Source of the DNA: Lachnospiraceae bacterium UBA1766
Lineage (GTDB): Bacteria; Bacillota; Clostridia; Lachnospirales; Lachnospiraceae
Direction of reading: 5' to 3'
DNA length: 18,734 bases
Assembly: GCA_002314715.1 (NCBI GenBank)
Contig: DCGY01000071.1
Coordinates: forward strand, 1 to 18,734
Shown: piece by piece, positions 1 through 5,021 of the stretch
Layout: each line of letters starts with the position of its first letter
How positions within the stretch are numbered: the stretch's first letter is position 1
Notes under the pieces: model-generated
What the model saw: the letters and a program-made list of their open reading frames with translations, nothing else
What the model was told of the DNA's origin: nothing
Database searches by the model: none
Program-made: the position numbers and the translations under genes

Positions 1-1
1 T

Positions 2-169
2 CGAGAAGAAGGTCGAGAAGAAGGTAAAATAGAGATCTTAATTAATTTGGTAAAAGAAGGAATTCTGTCTACTGCTGTGGCTGCCGAAAAGCTCCATATG
101 ACGGAATCAGAGCTTATAGAGTACATTGCCACAGGGGACGGTGTTTTTGGCACCAAGGTCTGTCCCTAA
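2..169 (+). CDS. C-terminal fragment of a probable Rpn-family (PD-(D/E)XK) recombination-promoting nuclease/transposase-like protein
   Basis: Partial gene: only the last 55 codons are in the window and the 5' part lies outside. The visible end has a charged tandem (REEGREEG, encoded by two identical 12-bp units at 2-13 and 14-25). A segment follows of the type IEILINLVKEGILS...AAEKLHMTESELIEYI. That charged spacer plus a short helical, HTH-like tail is what the C-termini of Rpn/transposase_31 proteins look like. The nuclease core itself is not visible, so the family call is inference. The last 11 residues and the stop codon (167-169) are encoded by the 131-bp repeat that begins at 135, so the natural C-terminus was probably replaced when the repeat arrived. 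Rpn proteins are known in E. coli to promote RecA-independent recombination. A terminator follows at 234-266. Confidence 0.5.
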   Translation, partial: REEGREEGKIEILINLVKEGILSTAVAAEKLHMTESELIEYIATGDGVFGTKVCP

Positions 170-265
170 TGGCATAAAAATTGAGTTCGTTCCGAAACAA
201 AATGTGTAGAGAAAGAATTTTGAAGAAAAAGTTAGGCTCCAAACCGAGAGGTGAGGAGCCTTTTT
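135..265. repeat. 131-bp perfect direct repeat, copy 1 (REP-like hairpin plus terminator)
   Basis: These 131 bases recur without a mismatch at 1835-1965, exactly 1,700 bp away. Flanking bases differ on both sides (CA before copy 1, CT before copy 2; T versus A after), so the repeat edges are sharp. The left third folds as GGGAC (135-139) with GTCCC (162-166) around GGTG (140-143) with CACC (151-154), a REP/MITE-like arrangement. The right end is an intrinsic terminator. The copy supplies the stop codon of the upstream Rpn-like frame and, at its last base, part of the stop codon of the minus-strand XRE gene. Confidence 0.95.
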
Positions 266-266
266 T
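234..266 (+). terminator. Intrinsic terminator in repeat copy 1
   Basis: Perfect 7-bp stem AGGCTCC (234-240) with GGAGCCT (255-261), with a nested ACC/GGT pairing, followed by a T run to 266. Read on the minus strand the same stem is followed within a few bases by a T run, so it can also end the transcript of the XRE gene converging from the right. Confidence 0.85.
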
Positions 267-552
267 ATATGGCTGAATCATCAAATAATTTTGAAATTGG
301 CACATCTAGTTCGTTTGCAATATCGAGAAGAATTTCAAGAGTTGGATTTACTAAACACCTCGGTGCCTCAATATTGCTGATATAGGTTCTGCTTATATGA
401 ACTTTTTCTGCCAAATCTAGTTGGGTCATTCCTTTTTGTTTACGGTAAAAAGCAATTTTTAATCCTAATAATTTGTATATTTGTAAACGGTCTTCTGCTA
501 ATTTTGCAATTGGTTTTTCTTGTGTAAAAGTTTGATTTGTTTGTTTTTTCAA
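265..552 (-). CDS. XRE-family helix-turn-helix transcriptional regulator
   Basis: A 95-residue DNA-binding protein with a single HTH_3 (Cro/C1-type) domain at about residues 28-90. The core reads LGLKIAFYRKQKGMTQLDLAEKV, then a recognition helix (SRTYISNIE), then helices 4 and 5 (LEILLDIANELDVPISKLF). The start is TTG at 552-550. AGGGTGA lies 7 bases upstream, and an in-frame stop just upstream excludes an earlier start. The first 25 residues are a basic, Gln/Thr-rich tail with no known domain. The gene is divergent from the membrane-protein gene at 853. A 7-bp palindrome at 617-637 in the shared upstream region is its likely operator, by analogy with other small XRE repressors. The stop codon uses the last base of repeat copy 1. 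The partner or signal is unknown. Confidence 0.88.
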   Translation of the reverse strand: MKKQTNQTFTQEKPIAKLAEDRLQIYKLLGLKIAFYRKQKGMTQLDLAEKVHISRTYISNIEAPRCLVNPTLEILLDIANELDVPISKLFDDSAI

Positions 553-570
553 TAATCATCACCCTTTTAC

Positions 571-576
571 ATTATA
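571..576 (-). promoter_or_regulatory. -10 box of the XRE gene promoter
   Basis: On the minus strand the sequence reads TATAAT 18 bases before the TTG start. The -35 match (TTTATG, 17 bases further upstream) is weak, which fits a poorly expressed or autoregulated regulator gene. Confidence 0.45.
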
Positions 577-616
577 TTTGATTTAATAATAAGCATAAAC
601 ACACCGATAACAGCAT

Positions 617-637
617 ATGCAAAGTGACAGTTTGCAT
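617..637. promoter_or_regulatory. Palindromic candidate operator between divergent genes
   Basis: ATGCAAA (617-623) and TTTGCAT (631-637) are perfect 7-bp inverted arms separated by 7 bases, a size and spacing typical of a dimeric HTH regulator site. The right arm coincides with the -35 hexamer of the promoter for the gene at 853, so binding there would repress it. Assigning it to the adjacent XRE protein is inference from position. Confidence 0.5.
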
Positions 638-660
638 TATTTCAAGCTATGTGATATTAT
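632..660 (+). promoter_or_regulatory. Sigma-A-type promoter for the coiled-coil membrane protein gene
   Basis: TTGCAT (632-637), a 17-base spacer, then TATTAT (655-660). The predicted start near 667 gives a leader of about 185 bases before the ATG at 853. Confidence 0.55.
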
Positions 661-852
661 AAATGAGGCCTTTGCAGAATAAAAAAACGCACTGCTCACT
701 TCGCATTACGAATTCATGATTCGTTTTGGATTTCTCTATTACACCATACCCAGTGAGGAGTAAGTTGCTTTTGAGTAATAAAAAGCCGAATTTATGCGGT
801 TTGTGGCGTTTCGCAAACGCCTGAAAATATGAATGTTTGAAGGAGAAAACAA
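661..852 (+). other. Long untranslated leader with hairpins, no supported gene
   Basis: No convincing reading frame lies between the promoter and the ATG at 853. Two perfect inverted repeats are present: ACGAAT/ATTCGT (708-713/719-724, 5-base loop) and GGCGTTT/AAACGCC (805-811/815-821, 3-base loop). The second sits about 20 bases before the AAGGAG ribosome binding site (840-845). They could shape mRNA folding or be remnants of inserted repeats. Confidence 0.4.
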
Positions 853-1815
853 ATGTCATTTGAAGAATTAAAAGAGTATGTTAGAATCGTTGCGGATATG
901 GAGAATAGCATCTTCATGCAAAAGGGAGTTATTGAAGAACTTACCAGGAAAAGAAATAAATATGGAATCCCCCAAACTATAAATGCTCCATATAAACCGA
1001 AAGAAGCACCCGAAGGGGGGAATGGTATGGGATTCATTTATTCGATTATTTCCTTTATCGGTTTTGTTTTGTGTATTGAAGTTTCAACTAAAACAAGAGA
1101 AGGTGTCCAACTTTTATTTGGTTTTTTAGGTTTTGGCTGTTTGATATTTTCGATAATATTGTTTATTACGGCTATAATTGGTGTATCTTTGGGTGCTGCA
1201 GAAAAAGTAGACCTTAAAAAACAAAACGAGAAATATGAAATCGAACTACGAACTTATAATGGACTTGTGGAAGCCGATAGAAAAAGATTAAACCAAGAAA
1301 AGCCTATAATTGATTATCTGGAAGCAGAAATAATGTCTGCGAGAACACAATTAAACATCAGTATGCAAAGATTAGACAGCATGTACAATTTGGGAATAAT
1401 CTTTCCTAAGTATCGAAATTTTGTAATGGTTAATACAATTTATGAATATTTACAAACCGGAAGATGTACTACTTTAGATGGAGCTTCAGGTGCATACAAT
1501 AAACTTGAAGAAGAAATGCGTTTAAATATGATTATTTGGCAGCTTGATCGAGTGATTAATAATTTGGAAAGCATCAGACAGAATCAGTTTAATCTTTATT
1601 GCGCAATCAATGAATCAAATAATCGAATGAATGGAATTATAAATTCATGCGAAAATCTTTCAAATAAGATGGACGGTATGAATGCAAATCTAAGCAGACT
1701 TCAAGCATCCTCTGAACTGACTGCATATAATGCTGAACGTGCTAGAAAAGAATTAGAATTCATGAATCGTATGCAATACTTCGAGAGAAATAATATCAAT
1801 AAATCACTTTACTAA
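853..1815 (+). CDS. Two-TM coiled-coil membrane protein, function unknown
   Basis: A 320-residue protein with a strong start (AAGGAG 7 bases before ATG). Order: N-terminal helical, charged segment (1-35); a Pro/Gly-rich linker (39-58); a transmembrane hairpin (about 58-76 and 87-113) joined by a short charged loop; then a long, highly charged helical region (115-178). Next comes a compact motif around residues 184-217 (FPKYRNFVMVNTIYEYLQTGRCTTLDG in shortened form: PKYRN, YEYL, GRCTTLDG, GAYN). A C-terminal coiled coil with Asn-rich heptads (220-306) follows. Both ends should be cytoplasmic. I recall similar PKYRN...YEY...GRCTTLEG proteins as uncharacterised entries in Firmicutes, but cannot assign a function. 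It is divergent from the XRE gene and enclosed with it between two 131-bp repeats. Its codons are clearly AT-richer than those of the genes to the right, consistent with transfer. Confidence 0.85.
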   Translation: MSFEELKEYVRIVADMENSIFMQKGVIEELTRKRNKYGIPQTINAPYKPKEAPEGGNGMGFIYSIISFIGFVLCIEVSTKTREGVQLLFGFLGFGCLIFSIILFITAIIGVSLGAAEKVDLKKQNEKYEIELRTYNGLVEADRKRLNQEKPIIDYLEAEIMSARTQLNISMQRLDSMYNLGIIFPKYRNFVMVNTIYEYLQTGRCTTLDGASGAYNKLEEEMRLNMIIWQLDRVINNLESIRQNQFNLYCAINESNNRMNGIINSCENLSNKMDGMNANLSRLQASSELTAYNAERARKELEFMNRMQYFERNNINKSLY

Positions 1816-1834
1816 GCAAATCGATTAGTCGCCT

Positions 1835-1965
1835 GGGACGGTGTTTTTGGCACCAAGGTCTGTCCCTAATGGCATAAAAATTGAGTTCGTTCCGAAACAA
1901 AATGTGTAGAGAAAGAATTTTGAAGAAAAAGTTAGGCTCCAAACCGAGAGGTGAGGAGCCTTTTT
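1835..1965. repeat. 131-bp perfect direct repeat, copy 2
   Basis: Identical to 135-265. It starts 19 bases after the stop of the membrane-protein gene and supplies that gene with a terminator. The inner hairpin pairs are 1835-1839/1862-1866 and 1840-1843/1851-1854. Recombination between the two copies would remove exactly 1,700 bp carrying both genes. Confidence 0.95.
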
Positions 1966-1966
1966 A
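1934..1966 (+). terminator. Intrinsic terminator in repeat copy 2
   Basis: The same AGGCTCC/GGAGCCT stem (1934-1940/1955-1961) followed by T residues to 1965. It should end the transcript of the membrane-protein gene. Confidence 0.85.
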
Positions 1967-2082
1967 TTGTTTCGGTTCTTTTATTTTGATTTTTTATATA
2001 CAAAAAGATGAAATGTGTATCTTATAATGGTCGATATTGTATAGGAACAGAAAAACAGTGGGCAGTTGAATATAGATTCTTA

Positions 2083-2112
2083 TTGACAGTAAATTGCCGT
2101 GGGAACTATATT
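2083..2112 (+). promoter_or_regulatory. Sigma-A-type promoter for the HD-GYP gene
   Basis: Perfect -35 TTGACA (2083-2088) and TATATT (2107-2112) with an 18-base spacer, about 100 bases before the ATG at 2212. A second TATAAT (near 2023-2028) has no convincing -35 partner. Confidence 0.6.
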
Positions 2113-2211
2113 GTGTATGGGAGAAAAGTATCGAGCATACAAAAAGATAGGGAACATTCCGCTCATGAGTGAGATGTTGATTGAGATTGGAATAATCGCA
2201 GGGGTTGAGAT

Positions 2212-3561
2212 ATGAAGAATAATAGTACACACAAAATTATAATTATTTTGAATAGCATTTTGGTGGTATTACTTTTTATTATAGTGCTTAATTTTAGCAT
2301 TCATGTTGTTAGAACAAGGGAATTTAATAACAGGATTCATACACTTGTAAAGAATGAAACCAATAATGAGGTGAGCGTTAGCGGGAGCATGACGGGTATA
2401 TGGCCGAAACAGGATGCGAAGGTTTCGGGAGTTACAAATGGTGGTACCTATGAATTCACGATTACAGATTTAGCGAATTATGATGTGGCAAATTGGACCT
2501 TGAGAGTGGATATTTCACAGGACTGCTACTTGAATCAGGCATGGAATGGTCAGGTAGAAGTGCATCAGGATGTGAAATCAAACAATGAGAAGGTGAATAC
2601 TCTCGATTTGCACAATTTTGACATAGACTATGATAGCTTAAATATTGAATCAAAGGGCGAAGGAAAAAATGACCTGATGATTCATCTTTGTGAAGGAGAT
2701 TATCTGATTTATCATCCGTTAAATGATAATGCTACACATGAGTATCCTTTGGGTGGTGTAAATAATTCTGCCACGATTGGTATGATTTTTTATTTCAATT
2801 TCAGTTTTTCGGAGCTTGATTATGAAATCACCTATCAGTTTGGAAAATCTATTTTTCAGGGGACCGAGTACATAATCTTTATAGTACTTAGTCTTTTATG
2901 GATTTTGATTTTTTCCGTTGTAATGGTTTGGTATATTGTAAGGAGAAAGACAGAGAGAGATTTAGCGGAACGGGAAGCTATGCTGGAAGAAACAATGGGT
3001 CTGATAACAAGCTTTGTTGACGCCAAGGACTCCTATACAAATGGTCATTCAAACAGAGTAGCCCAGTATACGGTAATGCTGGCAGAGAAACTGGGAATGA
3101 ATGAAAGAGAGATTCGATATACGTTTTATGCGGCAATATTACATGATGTTGGAAAGTGTTATGTCCCGGACGAAATTCTGAAAAAAACCAGCCGATTAAC
3201 AGATGAGGAGTTTGATACGATTAAAAAACATACCGTATATGGTGGTGAAATGCTGAAAAGTATCAAAACGATTAATCATATTTCGGATGGTGCAAAATAT
3301 CATCATGAACGTTATGATGGAAAGGGATATCCGGAGGGCTTGAAAGAACAGGAAATTCCGTATATTGGAAGAATTATCTGTGTTGCGGATGCCTTTGATG
3401 CAATGACTTCCTCAAGATGTTATCGAGCAGCTCTCTCGAAAGAATATGTGATTAATGAATTAAAAAATAATATTGGCAAGCAATTTGACCCGTCTGTTTG
3501 TCAGGCAATGCTGGATATCATTGCGGAAGGAAAAATCACGATTGATAATTGGGAAGCATAG
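2212..3561 (+). CDS. Membrane HD-GYP cyclic-di-GMP phosphodiesterase with an extracytoplasmic CBM2-like sensor domain
   Basis: A 449-residue protein predicted to hydrolyse cyclic-di-GMP at the inner face of the membrane. Layout: TM1 (9-31), external domain (about 35-218), TM2 (219-242), short linker helix, HD-GYP domain (about 260-440). All family metal ligands are visible: H279 in NGHSNR, HD at 311-312 (LHDVGK), H340, HH at 364-365, D393 (VADAFDAM). The GYP signature is intact (HHERYDGKGYPEGL, GYP 372-374), so it is probably active. The external part has Y-F-T-I-T...NW-T-L...WNG spacing that resembles a family-2 carbohydrate-binding fold, suggesting glycan or cell-wall sensing; this is inference. 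The start follows AGGGG by 7 bases. It has its own promoter and terminator, so it is likely monocistronic. By analogy, lowering cyclic-di-GMP favours motility, and flagellar genes lie further right, but no direct link is visible. Confidence 0.92.
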   Translation: MKNNSTHKIIIILNSILVVLLFIIVLNFSIHVVRTREFNNRIHTLVKNETNNEVSVSGSMTGIWPKQDAKVSGVTNGGTYEFTITDLANYDVANWTLRVDISQDCYLNQAWNGQVEVHQDVKSNNEKVNTLDLHNFDIDYDSLNIESKGEGKNDLMIHLCEGDYLIYHPLNDNATHEYPLGGVNNSATIGMIFYFNFSFSELDYEITYQFGKSIFQGTEYIIFIVLSLLWILIFSVVMVWYIVRRKTERDLAEREAMLEETMGLITSFVDAKDSYTNGHSNRVAQYTVMLAEKLGMNEREIRYTFYAAILHDVGKCYVPDEILKKTSRLTDEEFDTIKKHTVYGGEMLKSIKTINHISDGAKYHHERYDGKGYPEGLKEQEIPYIGRIICVADAFDAMTSSRCYRAALSKEYVINELKNNIGKQFDPSVCQAMLDIIAEGKITIDNWEA

Positions 3562-3593
3562 AGCAGTGGGCAGATGAAAGCTATTTACAATTG

Positions 3594-3640
3594 AAAGATG
3601 CTTTGAAAATGCTACACGATTTTCAAAGCATCTTTTCTTT
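3594..3640 (+). terminator. Strong terminator after the HD-GYP gene
   Basis: A perfect 17-bp stem (3594-3610 with 3619-3635) around an 8-base loop, followed by a T-rich tail (TTTTCTTT). It lies 32 bases after the stop codon. Confidence 0.85.
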
Positions 3641-3730
3641 TGCGCCCCTTGACGTGTCTAAATCACATCTGATTTTCTATAAAAGGAATCCTTGCTTTAA
3701 AAAATTACATCTATGGCGGAATGAATAAAG

Positions 3731-3770
3731 AGTACAGAACAAAAGTTCGATTTTTGTTCTGTACTTTTTT
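3731..3770 (+). terminator. Second intrinsic terminator or attenuator hairpin in front of the LRR-uvrB unit
   Basis: A perfect 14-bp stem (3731-3744 with 3752-3765), 7-base loop, then TTTTT and a further ATTTT. No gene ends directly in front of it, since the HD-GYP transcript should already stop at 3640. It may therefore stop read-through or act as an attenuator of a weak upstream start. Because it explains bases 3731-3775, the open frame that crosses it is probably not coding there. Confidence 0.7.
3736..3749. promoter_or_regulatory. Candidate LexA/DinR (SOS) operator
   Basis: GAAC (3737-3740), AAAA, GTTC (3745-3748) followed by G matches the GAAC-N4-GTTC core of the Gram-positive DinR/LexA box. 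It lies about 34 bases upstream of the -10 box at 3783, in front of the unit that contains uvrB and uvrA, which are SOS genes in many Firmicutes. It overlaps the hairpin arm at 3731-3744, so the palindrome could be a by-product of that structure. Confidence 0.4.
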
Positions 3771-3782
3771 ATTTTGGAATGC

Positions 3783-3788
3783 TATAAT
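3783..3788 (+). promoter_or_regulatory. -10 box of the LRR-uvrB-uvrA unit
   Basis: A perfect TATAAT directly after the hairpin, about 60 bases before the chosen start. The -35 position (TGTACT, 3760-3765, 17-base spacer) is a poor match and lies in the hairpin arm, as expected for a controlled promoter. Confidence 0.45.
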
Positions 3789-3849
3789 ATCCTGTAGGAT
3801 TGTTTACAATAGGGATGAAAACATTTCCCCGAGGAGTGAAAAGGGTTTG

Positions 3850-4755
3850 ATGATACAGTTGGAGCAGGACGGCTTTGTCCTATTATGTGAAGAGGAAACA
3901 GGTTCAAAAGGCCTGATCATAAAGGGTTACGAGGGTGGTAGTCCTACCTTGGATTTGTCCGGTCTGGAGATCGCGGAGATTGACAGAAAGGCGTTTCTTT
4001 CCTGTAAAATACTTCGGAAAATTATTTTGCCGGGTAGTGTGACCGGAATCGGAGACTGGGCCTTTTCCAAGTGCCAGAATCTATCGGAACTGATTGTGAA
4101 CGGGGATTTTACCGGAGGAATATTTGATCGAGGTGTATTTGATAACTGCGGTTCCCTGCGTAAAATTGCTTTCTCCAACTTGTGCGAGGATGCGACGATT
4201 TTGCTGGCTTTTGCCGCAAATCGCATGTCCAATGACCACTTGATTCGAGGAAATGATTTGGGTGAGAAGAGCTGGTTTGAAAAGTGGGACTTGTCCTTGT
4301 CTGCTCTGTTAAATACCGACGACACGGACGGAAGCAATAAAACGGCCCTTTGCGGAGAGGAAGATATTTTCTATGCCGGTGTGGGCATGATTGACGGGGA
4401 GATGCCGGGGGAAACCGAGGAATATATACGTACGGTAGCGAAGAATAAGTGTATCCTGGTGTTTAGTCGTTTGAAGCACGATACGGATTTGGACCCGGAG
4501 ATGAGGTGCCGGTTTGAGGCGTATATTCGGGACAGAGGCTTTGGCACAGGGCATGATTTTGCATGGCGCACCCTAAAGGAAGAATGTGCCAATGACATGG
4601 AATTATGGCAGATGTATCTGGATATTGTGAAGCCCCAAAAGGATATTGTGAATCGAATGATAGAGGATTTGAATCGCATGCAGGTGCAGGCGAAGGCCTT
4701 TTTGATTAATACCATTCAAAGTGAAGATGACGGACTGGGAGACCTTTTGTTTTAG
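3850..4755 (+). CDS. Leucine-rich repeat (LRR_5/BspA-like) protein, function unknown
   Basis: A 301-residue protein starting at ATG 3850 (TTG 3847 is an alternative with GAGGAG 10 bases before it). The frame stays open back to an ATG at 3721, but that stretch consists of a terminator hairpin and a -10 box, so I reject it. The N-terminal segment (MIQLEQDGFVLLCEEE) is followed by two to three BspA-type repeats at about residues 35-115. Their signature is AFxxCxxLxxIxLP...IGDWAFSKCQNL...VFDNCGSLRKI. A helical, acidic C-terminal half of about 180 residues has no recognised domain. No signal peptide or sorting motif is seen with this start, so it is probably cytoplasmic. The stop codon overlaps the AGGAG of the next gene, which implies translational coupling. 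The co-directional uvrB downstream suggests a shared transcript; no repair role can be claimed. Confidence 0.75.
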   Translation: MIQLEQDGFVLLCEEETGSKGLIIKGYEGGSPTLDLSGLEIAEIDRKAFLSCKILRKIILPGSVTGIGDWAFSKCQNLSELIVNGDFTGGIFDRGVFDNCGSLRKIAFSNLCEDATILLAFAANRMSNDHLIRGNDLGEKSWFEKWDLSLSALLNTDDTDGSNKTALCGEEDIFYAGVGMIDGEMPGETEEYIRTVAKNKCILVFSRLKHDTDLDPEMRCRFEAYIRDRGFGTGHDFAWRTLKEECANDMELWQMYLDIVKPQKDIVNRMIEDLNRMQVQAKAFLINTIQSEDDGLGDLLF

Positions 4756-4765
4756 GAGAACAGGG

Positions 4766-4963
4766 ATGATAACAGAAGACGAAATTATAAAGATGCTGGA
4801 TGGATTTGCCCAATCGGATACCAGCCGATTGAAGGTTTTGATGGATGAAAATATGGAAAATGATCAGGTGAAAAAGCAATATCATCACGGTCGATGTGAT
4901 GTGTGCAGTCCCTGGGCCACCGGACAGCCTATCGGTGCGGAGATTGAGCCGGAGGAGGAATAG
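4766..4963 (+). CDS. 65-aa CxxC mini-protein, function unknown
   Basis: A small acidic protein starting at ATG 4766, with AGGAG (4754-4758) 7 bases upstream overlapping the LRR stop codon. A longer in-frame start at 4721 lies inside the LRR gene and lacks such a site. The N-terminal half is a predicted amphipathic helix (EDEIIKMLDGFAQ...RLKVLMDENM). The C-terminal half has HHGRCDVCSPWATG, a possible His/Cys metal site or redox CxxC, and ends in an acidic tail. I do not recognise the family. The strong ribosome binding site and tight coupling argue it is real. It lies 58 bases before uvrB with no terminator between. Confidence 0.65.
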   Translation: MITEDEIIKMLDGFAQSDTSRLKVLMDENMENDQVKKQYHHGRCDVCSPWATGQPIGAEIEPEEE

Positions 4964-5021
4964 GTTTGCCCTTTCGTAGAGAGCAACATTGAGTATGAAT
5001 TAGTGATAGGTGAGAATTAAT

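Noticed and set aside
647..859. 70-aa minus-strand open frame in the leader of the coiled-coil membrane protein gene
   Set aside because: It has no recognisable domain, has Cys/Phe-rich composition typical of random AT-rich frames, and overlaps the promoter, hairpins and ribosome binding site of the plus-strand gene.
1994..2230. 78-aa minus-strand open frame upstream of the HD-GYP gene
   Set aside because: It covers the promoter and start of the HD-GYP gene, has Tyr/Ser/His-rich low-quality composition and no homology that I recognise.
3649..3683. TTGACG...TATAAA as a promoter ahead of the LRR unit
   Set aside because: The spacer is 23 bases, too long for sigma-A; nothing better lies at 16-18 bases.
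3721..3849. In-frame N-terminal extension of the LRR protein that looks like a signal peptide (RFLFCTFLFWNAIIS)
   Set aside because: These residues are encoded by a perfect 14-bp terminator stem, its T run and a TATAAT box, and no ribosome binding site precedes 3721. The hydrophobic look comes from the T-rich DNA.
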